Source: an uncultured Pseudomonadales bacterium (GTDB lineage: Bacteria > Pseudomonadota > Gammaproteobacteria > Pseudomonadales > UBA7434). Taken from it: DNA of 42,675 bases. Below the pieces are notes generated by a model. It was given only the letters and a program-made list of their open reading frames with translations. It was not told the DNA's origin and did not search any database. The stretch's first letter is position 1. Every line of letters begins with the position of its first letter. A program made the translations under genes and the position numbers. Below, piece after piece: positions 19,825 through 30,720 of the stretch. The stretch spans positions 1 to 42,675 of the forward strand of contig CAJQQO010000195.1 in NCBI GenBank assembly GCA_905480475.1. The letters are read 5' to 3'.

Positions 19825-20221
19825 TCGCAAATCGGGCAGTAAAATTGAGTGGCGATGATGAATGCAAATACCCAACGCCGCTTTTAAGTATAAAAGGCCA
19901 TATCATCGCCGTTAATAACGGCAATACAGCTTGGACATAAACGCGATTCAATTATTAGAAATAATAGTGAATCGCCTAGTTCGCTTGATAAAAAGATTTT
20001 TCTGTCCGCTTTTATGCCGTCCTTATTGTATAAGCCGGTTTTATTGACAACGAATAAACAAAAAGACATGTTCCACGCTTGACCCTTTGAAGGCAAAGCC
20101 CCAGACTTTTTGCCTCTGTAATTACCCTCCGATAAAGCTTTATAATTCGGGTTAGCGAACAATATCAGCCAATCTCAATAAACATAAAACCAGCCGTTTA
20201 CGCAATCTTTAGGATACCGTT

Positions 20222-21466
20222 ATGAGTGCATGCCCACATATCAATTTAGCCGACCCGGATAATTACGTTGGCGGTGTGCCATTTGAGTGGCTAAAACAGC
20301 TGCGCGCCGAGCAGCCGGTTTTTTGGCAGGAAACCGAAGTGTTTGCCACCGGCGGCTATTGGGCCATAACCAAACATAAAGATGTTGATTTTATCTCTAA
20401 ACATCCGCTGTTATTTTCTTCTGCCGAACGCACGTGCATGCTGCAAGATATTGACGAAGAGCAATTACCCTTGCAGCAAATGATCCTTATCAATATGGAT
20501 CCGCCCAACCATATTCAGCATCGTCGTATTATCCGTAAAGCGTTTGTTCCCAAAGTCGTTGACTCTTATCACGAGCGCTTTAAACAGGTTGCCAAAGATA
20601 TTGTTGATCGTGTCGCCTCTAAAGGTCGCTGCGAATTTGTTCAGGATGTTGCTGCCGAGCTACCGCTTATCGCGATTTGCGAGTTAATGGGCGTCCCTAT
20701 TGAGCACCGACATAAAATCTTTGACTGGACCAACACCATGATTGGCGGTGATGACCCGGATCTGACCACCACCGAAGAAGATGCCCGCAATGCAATGATG
20801 GAACTATTTATGTTCGGCCACCAAATGGCGACCGACTATGAAGCAAATAAAGCAAAAGGTATTGAAGGCGCTTATATTATGAGTGCGCTACTAGACGGTA
20901 TTGATGGTGAAAAATTGTCGCATGAAGAATTTAGTAGCTTCTTTTTGATTCTGCTAATTGCCGGTAATGAAACCACTCGAACCGTTACCGCCCACGGTAT
21001 GCGCTTACTGATGGACAACCCTGATCAATTACAACAGCTGATTGATAACCCAGCGATGATTCCCAATGCCATGGAAGAGATTCTTCGTTATCACACAGCA
21101 GTAGTCGCGTTTAGACGCACGGCAACCGAAGATGTGGATTTACCCAGCGGCCACACGATTAAAAAAGGCGACAACGTTGTGTTGTTTTATCACTCGGCGA
21201 GTCGTGATGAAGAGGTATTTAGCGATCCTGAAACCTTTGATATTACCCGACAAGAACGTGAAGATGTGAAAAACAAACATCGCGCCTTTGGTATTGGCGA
21301 GCATTTTTGCTTAGGTTCGCATTTGGCGCGACTTGAGTTACAAGTGATTTTTGAAGAAATTGTTCCAAGACTAAAAAATCCAAAATTGGATCAGCCGATT
21401 AATTGGTTGCGATCGAACTTTATTAACGGCATTAAGGAAATGCATATTACTTTTGATCCGGAATAG
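20222..21466 (+). CDS. Cytochrome P450 (CYP125/CYP142-like)
   Basis: 414 aa; I-helix AGNETTRT, ExxR EEILR, heme loop FGIGEHFCLGSHLARLEL; NMDPPNHIQHRRI. Confidence 0.93.
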   Translation: MSACPHINLADPDNYVGGVPFEWLKQLRAEQPVFWQETEVFATGGYWAITKHKDVDFISKHPLLFSSAERTCMLQDIDEEQLPLQQMILINMDPPNHIQHRRIIRKAFVPKVVDSYHERFKQVAKDIVDRVASKGRCEFVQDVAAELPLIAICELMGVPIEHRHKIFDWTNTMIGGDDPDLTTTEEDARNAMMELFMFGHQMATDYEANKAKGIEGAYIMSALLDGIDGEKLSHEEFSSFFLILLIAGNETTRTVTAHGMRLLMDNPDQLQQLIDNPAMIPNAMEEILRYHTAVVAFRRTATEDVDLPSGHTIKKGDNVVLFYHSASRDEEVFSDPETFDITRQEREDVKNKHRAFGIGEHFCLGSHLARLELQVIFEEIVPRLKNPKLDQPINWLRSNFINGIKEMHITFDPE

Positions 21467-21486
21467 TATTACAACTAGAACAGTCT

Positions 21487-21522
21487 TATTTGCAAACCTC
21501 GTTTAAGTGGGGTTTGCAAATA
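21487..21522. terminator. Hairpin between convergent P450 and lipoprotein genes, candidate bidirectional terminator
   Basis: tatttgcaaacctc-gtttaagt-ggggtttgcaaata, 14-bp stem (one G-T) in the 21466-21548 convergent gap. Confidence 0.65.
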
Positions 21523-21547
21523 GATAAGTTATTTTATAAGGAATGAC

Positions 21548-23122
21548 TTAAGGAGCAAAACCAGTAACAGTATCCGGAAACACCCCACCCGCCTGCAATG
21601 TCCAGCCATCAAATTCACTAGCTAAACTGCTACTATCGCTGCGGCTTGCGCCAATATTAGTTAAATCAAACGCCGATGGATCAGTAGCACCACCCACACC
21701 ATAGAGCGTTTCCGTACCATCGCTAAGCGGTACATTTATATCAGCACTACTAGTACCATTTACACCATTGGTATCGCCATCAGCAAAAGCATTTAGCAAA
21801 TTAACGCTATTATCAACTAAGTTATTTAAAAGCACTGGGCTTCCACTAATAGAATTTAAATACCAAGCAGAAGTTATTGCTTCAGATGGATTCGCTTCAC
21901 CATGGAAATTAAATGGCGCAAAGTCATAAAAGCGAAAACCATTGCCATTCCCATCGCCACGCGAATCCACATCTGACGGGAGGTTGTCAGCACTATCACC
22001 ACTGCGCAGCAACCAGCGAACAAATACATTACCTGCAATATTTGCTTGCTCATGTCCGCAATGTACTCCATCAATAAAGCTTGCAGTAAGATCCACACCA
22101 GCACTAAAAGTAATAGCGGAAAGATCAGAAGTCGAGTCGACCTCATAACAACCATTGCGGAAATTGGAAATAACTATATTAGCCATACGTGCTTGAGTAG
22201 TGCCATCGGCAAATAGAATACCGAACTCTCTTGCATCAGAAGCCAACGAACTAATGCTTGAGTTATCTCTACCTGCAAGCGTGATATTAACTAACAGTGG
22301 AATTGCCGATGCGTCATTCGCATCACCGACATAAATACCGGCCCGACCACCGCTTGGACTACTGTCACTATATTGACCCACACGATGAATCACCAACATA
22401 TCTTTTACCAAGCCGGTAAAGTTATCGTAGGACAAACCATCACGATTAGCGCCGGTAATTAACAACCATGCTAATTGCGCCTGATTGGCAGCACTATCGG
22501 ATGATTGCAATCGAATCCCATCGCGCGCGGAATCATGCGATTGCAGATACTGGATTTCGGTATCGTCATGCACACCTTCCAGCACAATATTATCGGCATA
22601 GGTATTAGCACCCACTGTGACCTGCCCACCCGCCTCGGTAACAATAACGTACTGCATAGAGATATCACCGTTAGTCGCCAGTGTATCTTCCAGAATGATA
22701 CCGCCCCACTCACCTGAGCCGGAAAAATCGGCATCGTCAGAAGAAAATATTACTGGATCATTAAGGGTGCCGGAAACATCCAGTGATGCACCTGGTGCGA
22801 CATAAAGATAATCAAAACTTGCGCCGTCTTCACTGCCAAAAATCTCTGCGCCAGCCACAATGGTTAACTCTGGACTTGAGGCACCATCCCCCACATGCAA
22901 TGCGCCGTTAAGATACCAATCGGTGCTAGCGGGTAGCGTTGCATCAACCGTTAAGGTGCCGTTAATTAAACATCGACCGCTGGTGCCAAGGCCAGTGGAT
23001 TTTTCTACCGTTAAATCCCCTACGGTAGGACAAGCCGATTCCTCTGCGGCGCGATTAGGATCAGACTCAGCCTCACAACCAAGCAACAACACGCTCGCAA
23101 TCAACAACATAAATAATTTCAT
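21548..23122 (-). CDS. Predicted lipoprotein with beta-helix-like repeats
   Basis: 524 aa; lipobox SVLLLGC; GTLTVDATLP..GALHVGDGASSPELTIVAGAEIFG..SGTLNDPVIFSSDDADFSGSGEWGGIILED suggests a parallel beta-helix surface lipoprotein. Confidence 0.75.
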   Translation of the reverse strand: MKLFMLLIASVLLLGCEAESDPNRAAEESACPTVGDLTVEKSTGLGTSGRCLINGTLTVDATLPASTDWYLNGALHVGDGASSPELTIVAGAEIFGSEDGASFDYLYVAPGASLDVSGTLNDPVIFSSDDADFSGSGEWGGIILEDTLATNGDISMQYVIVTEAGGQVTVGANTYADNIVLEGVHDDTEIQYLQSHDSARDGIRLQSSDSAANQAQLAWLLITGANRDGLSYDNFTGLVKDMLVIHRVGQYSDSSPSGGRAGIYVGDANDASAIPLLVNITLAGRDNSSISSLASDAREFGILFADGTTQARMANIVISNFRNGCYEVDSTSDLSAITFSAGVDLTASFIDGVHCGHEQANIAGNVFVRWLLRSGDSADNLPSDVDSRGDGNGNGFRFYDFAPFNFHGEANPSEAITSAWYLNSISGSPVLLNNLVDNSVNLLNAFADGDTNGVNGTSSADINVPLSDGTETLYGVGGATDPSAFDLTNIGASRSDSSSLASEFDGWTLQAGGVFPDTVTGFAP

Positions 23123-23217
23123 ATCGCTCTCCTTTTCGATTCACACTATTGAATCGCTAGTTAATTTCCCTAATCGGCCTGCTAAATACTGTGGTTTTTT
23201 TATTGGCTACAAACGGA

Positions 23218-23805
23218 CTAAGCTAGATCTCCCAATAAACGCAAAAATTCCTGCCGCGTATTGTAGGACTCCCGAAACTCTCCCAGCATAACTGATGATC
23301 CCATAACCGAGTTTTGTTTTTCAACCCCGCGCATCATCATGCACATATGTTTAGCCTCAACAATAACGCCCACACCCGCCGCGCCTGTTACATCAATAAC
23401 TGCGTCGGCAATCTGTCGGGTTAAACGCTCCTGAATTTGAAATCGCTTGGCATACATATCAACAATGCGAGCAAATTTGGATAAACCCAATACTTTGCCA
23501 TTGGGTATATAACCAATATGGCAAGTACCAACAAACGGCAACATATGATGTTCACACATCGAGTAGAGCTCAATATTTTTAACCACTACCATCTCGTCAG
23601 TGCCAGACTCAAAAACAGCACCATTCACTATTTCTTCTAGCGACTGATTGTATCCCTGAGCAATAGCACGCATGGCTTTTGCCGCACGCTTGGGTGTATC
23701 TTGCAATCCTTCTCGATCAAGATCTTCACCAAGCTCTAGCAATATGCTGCGGTAATTATTTTCTAGCGTTTGATTATCATTAGTCTCTGGCATGTTTTTT
23801 TCCAT
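23218..23805 (-). CDS. folE: GTP cyclohydrolase I
   Basis: [78 protein letters not shown]. Start MEKNMPETN at 23805 or MPETN at 23793. Confidence 0.96.
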   Translation of the reverse strand: MEKNMPETNDNQTLENNYRSILLELGEDLDREGLQDTPKRAAKAMRAIAQGYNQSLEEIVNGAVFESGTDEMVVVKNIELYSMCEHHMLPFVGTCHIGYIPNGKVLGLSKFARIVDMYAKRFQIQERLTRQIADAVIDVTGAAGVGVIVEAKHMCMMMRGVEKQNSVMGSSVMLGEFRESYNTRQEFLRLLGDLA

Positions 23806-23837
23806 ACTGAATTTATCAAAGGGTAATACTTATTTTT

Positions 23838-24806
23838 TTAGCTCTCGGATCTTTTACTGCTGCGGCGATCAAAGTAAATATCGGCCGCTTGGCTTACCCG
23901 CTCAAAATACGGTTCGCTTTCACAAGCCAAGTGATGCTTGGCATCTTGAATTCGAAATTGTTTTGCCTGCGGAAATTTATTTTGAATAGCGGCTAAATTA
24001 TATTTCCAATCGACAGTTTTATCGCCCTCACCTTGGACAATTAATATTTCCATATCGCTCCAACTTAAATCTTTAAAGCGCTTATTCCATTGCAACATTG
24101 CAGATATCCAAGCTAGAGGCGTTCGTGTTGGTTGCAGGGGGTCTTGATGCTTTACAAAATGCAAAAAATCTTCATCGTGCGAATTATTGGAAAAGCCGCG
24201 TTTAATACCGCGAACAAAACCTTTCAAGATCCAATGCGCGACACGAATTTTCTGCCAACCGGCAGGCCTAACCAATGGCGCTAGCAATAACACTTTATCA
24301 AACGGACCGGTTTGCTCATCGTATTGCTGACTTAGCAGATAATCCATTACAACCGCGCCACCCGTGCTCTGACCAATCGCATGCCATGGCGCTGGCACTT
24401 TCTGATAAAAGAATTCTAAACATTGGCGCAATACTAAAACGTAATCGCCAAAGCTGTCGATTGACGCACTCTCACCCGAGGACAAACCATGACCGGGCAA
24501 ATCAATAGCAACAACATTACAACCCCGATGTAATAAGTAGTTAATGACTTTACCAAACAGACCAACGTGATCGGTATAACCGTGTACAATAAAACACGTA
24601 CGGCTGGCATTGTGATTAGCAAAATAATGGCAGGCAATACGGAAATTGTTACAAGAGAGATACCCTAAATACTGCTCTACACTAGCGATTTTTTTTTGAA
24701 AGTGGATATCGTAAAAGTCCAGATAGCCCAACTCTTCATCACTGGGAGTAAACGGCACGCTGATATCCAGCGGCCTAAGCTCATTGCGAAGCTGATCGAT
24801 ATTCAT
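23838..24806 (-). CDS. Alpha/beta hydrolase (lysophospholipase/monoacylglycerol lipase-like)
   Basis: 322 aa; CFIVHGYTDHVGLFGKV, VVAIDLPGHGLSSG, AIGQSTGGAVVMDYLL nucleophile elbow, late HHLACESEPYFERV. Confidence 0.9.
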   Translation of the reverse strand: MNIDQLRNELRPLDISVPFTPSDEELGYLDFYDIHFQKKIASVEQYLGYLSCNNFRIACHYFANHNASRTCFIVHGYTDHVGLFGKVINYLLHRGCNVVAIDLPGHGLSSGESASIDSFGDYVLVLRQCLEFFYQKVPAPWHAIGQSTGGAVVMDYLLSQQYDEQTGPFDKVLLLAPLVRPAGWQKIRVAHWILKGFVRGIKRGFSNNSHDEDFLHFVKHQDPLQPTRTPLAWISAMLQWNKRFKDLSWSDMEILIVQGEGDKTVDWKYNLAAIQNKFPQAKQFRIQDAKHHLACESEPYFERVSQAADIYFDRRSSKRSES

Positions 24807-24884
24807 GGGCTATCACTCCGTTTAACTTATGCCAAACTGCCGATTTATTTTGATAAAAACGAATACTTAAGCGCAGACAGATTT

Positions 24885-26072
24885 TTAATTCGAAGAACCA
24901 CGCTGCTCAAGAATTTCAACCGCCGGTAATACTTTACCTTCAACAAATTCTAAAAACGCGCCGCCACCGGTTGAAATATAACTGACTTTATCTGCAACAT
25001 TATATTTATCGATAGCCGCCAGCGTATCACCCCCACCGGCAATCGAAAAGCCAGCGCTAGCTGCAATAGCAGCAGCAACCGCTGCGGTCCCTTCGCCAAA
25101 CTGATCAAATTCAAATACACCAACCGGGCCGTTCCATATAATGGTTTTTGCATCCGCTAAAATAGCCTCAAGCTGCTTGCGACTTTGCGGACCTATATCA
25201 AAAATCATATCGTCTTCAGTTACATCATCAGCAGACTTCACTTCAGCTACGGTGGATGCGGAAAATTCTTTTCCGGTCACTACATCAACCGGCAAGGGAA
25301 TGGCGGTTTTTTTCGCTAATGTACTGGCAGTGCTTAGCAAATCGTGTTCGCACAAAGATTTACCCACCGGCTTACCGGCTGCCGCTAAAAAGGTATTGGC
25401 TATACCGCCGCCGACAATTAGCTGATCAACTTTTTCAGATAGCGTATCCAATACCGATAGCTTGGTTGACACTTTAGAGCCACCAACAATCGCAACCATC
25501 GGTCGCGCCGGATTTGCTAAGGCTTTTTCAAGTGCATCAAGCTCGGCGGCTAATAATGGGCCTGCGCATGCGATGGGAGCAAATTTGGCCACGCCGTGCG
25601 TAGATGCCTGCGCACGATGCGCGGTACCAAAGGCATCCATCACAAATACATCACAAATATCGGCATAGGCTTGCGCCAGTTTATCATCGTTAGATTTTTC
25701 GCCTTGGTTAAAGCGCACGTTTTCTAGCAGGCAGACTTCACCATTGGCCAATTGCTTTAGTGCGGATTGATCGCTTTGCCAATTAGCAAGTAATGGGACA
25801 TCGCGATTTAAAACTTGAGCTAAATGTGCTGCGACAGGCGCCAAACTAAAGGCTGCATTTTGCTCTGCGCTTGCGCCTTCTTCTGGTCGTCCCAAGTGAG
25901 ACATTAAAATGACTTTTGCGCCCGCTTTAAGCGCAGCTTCAATACTGGGTATTGCCGCGCGAATTCGCGCATCAGAAGATACTGCGCCATCTTTAATCGG
26001 TACGTTTAAATCCTCGCGAATCAATACACGCTTGCCGTTTAAATCAATATCCTTCATTAACATTAAAGACAT
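24885..26072 (-). CDS. pgk: Phosphoglycerate kinase
   Basis: 395 aa; [73 protein letters not shown]. Internal in-frame Met codons at 26063 and 26057. Confidence 0.97.
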   Translation of the reverse strand: MSLMLMKDIDLNGKRVLIREDLNVPIKDGAVSSDARIRAAIPSIEAALKAGAKVILMSHLGRPEEGASAEQNAAFSLAPVAAHLAQVLNRDVPLLANWQSDQSALKQLANGEVCLLENVRFNQGEKSNDDKLAQAYADICDVFVMDAFGTAHRAQASTHGVAKFAPIACAGPLLAAELDALEKALANPARPMVAIVGGSKVSTKLSVLDTLSEKVDQLIVGGGIANTFLAAAGKPVGKSLCEHDLLSTASTLAKKTAIPLPVDVVTGKEFSASTVAEVKSADDVTEDDMIFDIGPQSRKQLEAILADAKTIIWNGPVGVFEFDQFGEGTAAVAAAIAASAGFSIAGGGDTLAAIDKYNVADKVSYISTGGGAFLEFVEGKVLPAVEILEQRGSSN

Positions 26073-26110
26073 TTATATTTTCTCTCTATTGAAGCCGATA
26101 ATAATTTGTT

Positions 26111-26212
26111 CTCGAAAGTACTTCTTTTTCGACAGCGTTTCTTTTTCTAAAATGCTTATTTTTCTATAGTGCGTCTCTGTCGATAGCATTTACTTTTTCG
26201 ACAGTTAAACCC
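26111..26212. repeat. Degenerate 17-18 bp tandem repeat array between epd and pgk
   Basis: Units tcgaaagtacttcttttt / cgacagcgtttcttttt / ctaaaatgcttattttt / ctatagtgcgtctctgt / cgatagcatttacttttt / cgacagttaaaccc, head-to-tail. Confidence 0.7.
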
Positions 26213-26220
26213 TTGTCTCG

Positions 26221-27240
26221 CTACTTATTTAAATTTGCTTTTAAGTACAAAGCCAAATCCAACATACGATTGGCGAACGCCCATTCATTATCAAACCAGA
26301 TCAGCACATTAACCGTGCGGCCCGCGCTAACCCTTGTTTGATTGGCGTCAATAACACCCGAGCGTATATCGTGATTAAAATCGCATGAAGCTAACAGCTC
26401 TTCGGTATAACCTAACACACCCGGCAACTGTTGTTCAGCCGCTTGACGAAGGCAATCATTAACCGCCTCCTCAGTGGTTTGATCGCGCACATTAATGGTG
26501 ACATTTAATGCCGAGACATTATTAACCGGTACTCGTAAAGCATGGGCGACAAACTTTCCACGCAAACCGGGTAACACGCGCTCAATGCCCTGTGCCAAAG
26601 CTGTATCTACCGGAATAATGGATTGCGATGCGGCGCGATTGCGACGTAAGTCTTGGCTGTGATAAGCATCAATAACCGGCTGATCATGCATCGACGCATG
26701 AATTGTCGTCACCACACCGTTTTCAACACCAAAAGCTTTATCAAGTACGGATAAGACTGGAATCAATGCATTACTGGTACAGGATGCCGCAGACAAAACG
26801 GTGGCCGAAGTATCAACCTGTTGATGATTGACGCCGTAGACTAGCGCAGGAATATCCGCTTCACCGGGATTTGATAACAACACTTGTCGCGCGCCGGATT
26901 GAATATGTTTTTGCGCATCGGCTGCGGAGGTGATTTTACCGGTGCACTCCATCACTAAATCGATATCCAAATCGCGCCATGGCAGTAAACCATGATCAGG
27001 CTGCTGAATTAAATCGATGGCAGTATCGTCAATAAATAATTGCTGTTGTTCCGGCTCGCATCGCACTGGCGCAGGAAAAGTGCCATGCGTGCTGTCGTAA
27101 TGCGTTAAATAAACAATCGCATCATGCGGTGCCAGTTCATTAATAGCCGCTATCGATAGCGCAGCAGTATCGTCACGCTCATACCATGCTCGCAGCACAC
27201 AGCGCCCGACCCGCCCATAACCATTGATTGCTAACCGCAT
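26221..27240 (-). CDS. epd: Erythrose-4-phosphate dehydrogenase (GapA family)
   Basis: 339 aa; MRLAINGYGRVGRCVLRA, SAASCTSNALIPVL, TTIHASMHDQPVIDAYH, LRRNRAASQSIIPVDT, FDNEWAFANRMLD; tkt-epd-pgk context and similarity to E. coli Epd. Confidence 0.9.
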   Translation of the reverse strand: MRLAINGYGRVGRCVLRAWYERDDTAALSIAAINELAPHDAIVYLTHYDSTHGTFPAPVRCEPEQQQLFIDDTAIDLIQQPDHGLLPWRDLDIDLVMECTGKITSAADAQKHIQSGARQVLLSNPGEADIPALVYGVNHQQVDTSATVLSAASCTSNALIPVLSVLDKAFGVENGVVTTIHASMHDQPVIDAYHSQDLRRNRAASQSIIPVDTALAQGIERVLPGLRGKFVAHALRVPVNNVSALNVTINVRDQTTEEAVNDCLRQAAEQQLPGVLGYTEELLASCDFNHDIRSGVIDANQTRVSAGRTVNVLIWFDNEWAFANRMLDLALYLKANLNK

Positions 27241-27280
27241 ACGCTTTGCCGCTTAATAATACCAACCCGGCCCAACAAAT

Positions 27281-29302
27281 TTAGGCGGGTAACTGATCTT
27301 CCAACAAACCTCTTACAGCTTCTGTTACCGCTGCAGTGGTAATACCAAAGTGTTCAAATAATTGCTCGGCAGGTGCAGACTCACCAAAACTAGTCATACC
27401 TACAACCCGGCCATCCAAACCAACATATTTGTACCAAAAATCGACATGCGCTGCTTCAACCGCAACACGATTGACCACTTGTGCCGGTAATACTGATTCG
27501 CGATAAGCTGCATCTTGCTGATCAAAAACATTGGTCGCTGGCATTGAAACCACACGTACATGATAGCCTTCCTCTGCTAATGCCTTGGCAGAATCAACCG
27601 CTAAACTCACTTCTGAACCGGTCGCGATAATAACCGCATCCAACTCATCAGCATTAGCCGAACCTTCAATCAATACATAACCGCCCTTAGCGATATTGGC
27701 AACCTGCGTGGCGTCTCGCTCTTGGTGAGGCAAGCTTTGACGGGTAAAGATTAATGCCGACGGACCGTCGGTACTTTCGATGGCAGCTTTCCATGACACG
27801 GCAGATTCAACCGTATCGCATGGACGCCAAGTACTGAGATTTGGCGTGGTGCGCAAATTAGTTAGCTGCTCCACCGGTTGGTGCGTTGGGCCATCTTCAC
27901 CCAGACCAATAGAATCATGGGTATAAACCAAGATGCTGCGCTGCTTCATAATCGCAGCCATTCGAACCGCGTTGCGCGCGTATTCCATAAATACTAAAAA
28001 GGTTGCGCCGTAAGGAACAAAACCGCCGTGCAATGCCATACCGTTCATCATCGCCGACATGCCAAACTCGCGAACGCCGTAATAGAGATAGTTGCCCGAG
28101 GCATCAGCAGCAGTCACCGCCTTTGAGCCTTTCCAAATCGTGTTGTTGGAACCGGCCAAATCAGCCGAGCCTCCTAGCATCTCAGGTAATAGTGGGCCGT
28201 AAGCATCCAAACAGTTTTGCGACGCTTTGCGGGTCGCAATGCTGGCGCCATCGGCCTGACATTGGGCAATATAGGCGCTGGACTGCGCGGCAAAGTCGGC
28301 GGGTAGATCGCCAGACATACGACGTTGGAATTCAGCGGCTAATTCAGGATGCGCCGATTGATAAGCGGCAAAGCGTTGCGACCATGCATCTTCGGCAGCA
28401 GCGCCACGCTCTTTGGCATCCCAGCTTTGGTAGATATCATCAGGAATTTCAAACGGCGCGTGCGACCAACCTAGCTCAGCGCGAGCGGCGGCAACTTCAT
28501 CGGTACCCAATGCAGCGCCATGAACGCCAGAAGTACCCTGCTTATTAGGCGAGCCAAAACCAATAATGGTTTTACAGCAAATCAGTGTTGGGCGATCGCT
28601 ATCAGCCAGTGCCGCTTCAACCGCTGCTTTAATCGCATCGGCATCGTGGCCGTCTACGTTAGCAAGTACTTGCCAACCGTAAGCCTCAAAGCGGGCCGGG
28701 GTATTATCAGTAAACCAACCTTCAACTTCGCCATCAATCGAGATACCGTTATCATCGTAAAAGGCGACTAATTTGCCTAAGCCCAAGGTGCCAGCCAGCG
28801 AGCAAGCCTCGTGCGAAATACCTTCCATCAAGCAGCCGTCACCTAAAAAGGTGTAGGTATTATGATCAACAACAGAATGATCTTTGCGATTAAATTGCGC
28901 TGCCATCACCTTCTCGGCAAGCGCCATACCAACGGCATTAGTAATACCTTGGCCTAGAGGGCCGGTAGTGGTCTCAACACCCGGCGCATAACCATACTCG
29001 GGATGGCCCGGTGTTTTTGCATGCAATTGACGGAAGTTGCGCAGCTCTTCAATCGGCAATTCATAACCCGATAAATGCAGCAGTGAATAAATCAGCATTG
29101 AGCCGTGGCCATTCGATAAGACAAACCGATCGCGATCATGCCAGTCAGGATTCTGCGGATTGTGCTTTAAAAAGTCATTCCACAGCACTTCGGCAATATC
29201 GGCCATTCCCATTGGCGCGCCGGGGTGTCCGGAATTGGCTTGCTGAACAGCATCCATTGATAAAGCACGGATCGCATTGGCTAGGTCACGGCGTGAGGCC
29301 AT
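27281..29302 (-). CDS. tkt: Transketolase
   Basis: [75 protein letters not shown]. The ORF extends to 29380; the family start is the ATG at 29302. Confidence 0.97.
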   Translation of the reverse strand: MASRRDLANAIRALSMDAVQQANSGHPGAPMGMADIAEVLWNDFLKHNPQNPDWHDRDRFVLSNGHGSMLIYSLLHLSGYELPIEELRNFRQLHAKTPGHPEYGYAPGVETTTGPLGQGITNAVGMALAEKVMAAQFNRKDHSVVDHNTYTFLGDGCLMEGISHEACSLAGTLGLGKLVAFYDDNGISIDGEVEGWFTDNTPARFEAYGWQVLANVDGHDADAIKAAVEAALADSDRPTLICCKTIIGFGSPNKQGTSGVHGAALGTDEVAAARAELGWSHAPFEIPDDIYQSWDAKERGAAAEDAWSQRFAAYQSAHPELAAEFQRRMSGDLPADFAAQSSAYIAQCQADGASIATRKASQNCLDAYGPLLPEMLGGSADLAGSNNTIWKGSKAVTAADASGNYLYYGVREFGMSAMMNGMALHGGFVPYGATFLVFMEYARNAVRMAAIMKQRSILVYTHDSIGLGEDGPTHQPVEQLTNLRTTPNLSTWRPCDTVESAVSWKAAIESTDGPSALIFTRQSLPHQERDATQVANIAKGGYVLIEGSANADELDAVIIATGSEVSLAVDSAKALAEEGYHVRVVSMPATNVFDQQDAAYRESVLPAQVVNRVAVEAAHVDFWYKYVGLDGRVVGMTSFGESAPAEQLFEHFGITTAAVTEAVRGLLEDQLPA

Positions 29303-29693
29303 TAAGATGACTCCTGATATTGGGAAATTGAGCAGGTAAACGACGGATAAATCGGCCAAAAGCCGATTAAACGTGAGCACCCGTAAAAAAAGGGCGCTAT
29401 TGTCGCTTAAGCGGGCGAAATGGGCAATTTGTTTACATGCTATTAATACGTGTAAGCCAGTATTTAGCCGGTATACGGAGCCATAAAAGCTGAAGGAAAC
29501 GGCAAACTATCGGCCGGATCCGCCTCAGCCGACAAAAATTCTCGAATCCGCATCCTAGCTGGGCCAAGCACGTCGAGTCTGAACAGCGTCAATCACAGCT
29601 ATAAAATATCGTTAGATCAACAATTGCCAACTATCGTGAACTGATATTTGATCACATTATGCTAATATCGCCGCCCATAGGCCATGCGATCGC

Positions 29694-29715
29694 ATTGTTC
29701 ATTATGCTGAACAAT
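29694..29715. promoter_or_regulatory. Operator-like palindrome upstream of the aldolase gene
   Basis: ATTGTTCA-ttatgc-TGAACAAT: perfect 8-bp arms, 6-bp spacer, about 100 bp upstream of the start codon. Confidence 0.5.
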
Positions 29716-29814
29716 ATAGCGATAGATAGCGCTGTAGACAGCGAAAATAGCCATATACCATCGACGACTTATACTTACTACTTACTTTACTAAAACCGGG
29801 ATCCTGGATCAGCT

Positions 29815-30720
29815 ATGTCAAACTCTGAACCCCAATTTCAAAAACAACTCGCCAAAGTAATTGGACAAGACGGTTTTATTGCCGCACTCGACCAAAGCGG
29901 CGGCAGCACCCCAAAAGCATTAAAACTCTACGGTGTAGAAGAAGATGCTTACAACAATGATGAACAGATGTTTGCCGTTGTCCACAAGATGCGCAGCCGA
30001 ATCATCACCAGCCCAAGCTTTAACGGTGACCGCGTACTAGGCGCCATTCTGTTTGAAAACACCCTCGGTAGAGAGATTGAAGGCCTCAACTCGGCGTGCT
30101 TTTTATGGCAAAACAAAAACGTTGTGCCGTTTTTAAAAGTCGACAAAGGTCTGGCCGATCTTGCCGACGATGTGCAACTAATGAAACCCATTCCCGAGCT
30201 TGACGCCCTACTCCGCAAGGCCAAGGCGCAAAATGTCTTTGGCACCAAAATGCGCTCGGTGATTAAACTGGCTAATCAAGCCGGTATTGCCGCTGTAGCG
30301 GAACAGCAATTTGCGGTCGGCAAACAGATTATTGCCGCCGGTCTGGTTCCCATTATTGAGCCAGAAGTGGATATCAATAGCCCTCAAAAAGCCGACGCCG
30401 AGCAAATTCTGAAAGAACAATTACTGCTGCAACTCAACCAATTAGCTGACGATCAACAAGTGATGCTAAAACTCACACTACCTGAGCGAGCCAATTTTTA
30501 CCGCGACTGCATCGAGCATCCTCGGGTACTAAAAGTTGTTGCGCTATCAGGCGGTTACGATCGTAATGAAGCCACTCGTCGCACTGCAGAAAACAATGGC
30601 ATGATCGCCAGCTTCTCGCGAGCATTAACGGAAGGGCTGAATGCACAGCAATCCGACGAGGCATTTAATCAATCACTCGACAGCGCTATTGAGGCCATTT
30701 TTCAAGCGTCAAAAACCTAA
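29815..30720 (+). CDS. Class I fructose-bisphosphate aldolase
   Basis: 301 aa; IAALDQSGGSTPKALKLYG, ILFENTLGREIEG, VVPFLKVDKGL, VPIIEPEVDINSPQKADAEQIL, VMLKLTLPE (Schiff-base Lys region). Confidence 0.93.
   Translation: MSNSEPQFQKQLAKVIGQDGFIAALDQSGGSTPKALKLYGVEEDAYNNDEQMFAVVHKMRSRIITSPSFNGDRVLGAILFENTLGREIEGLNSACFLWQNKNVVPFLKVDKGLADLADDVQLMKPIPELDALLRKAKAQNVFGTKMRSVIKLANQAGIAAVAEQQFAVGKQIIAAGLVPIIEPEVDINSPQKADAEQILKEQLLLQLNQLADDQQVMLKLTLPERANFYRDCIEHPRVLKVVALSGGYDRNEATRRTAENNGMIASFSRALTEGLNAQQSDEAFNQSLDSAIEAIFQASKT

Noticed and set aside
19884-20162. Minus-strand 92-aa ORF upstream of the P450 gene
   Set aside because: Starts at a TTG, no recognisable domain, and no convincing ribosome-binding site; probably spurious though it lies in otherwise non-coding DNA.
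20222-21466. P450 plus SDR/acyl-CoA dehydrogenase genes as a steroid-degradation cluster
   Set aside because: The P450 is about 18 kb from the SDR/acyl-CoA dehydrogenase genes with housekeeping loci between, and no other steroid-pathway genes are seen; not supportable as one cluster.
28003-28548. 181-aa plus-strand ORF inside tkt
   Set aside because: Antisense to a clear transketolase coding sequence; composition typical of a shadow ORF.
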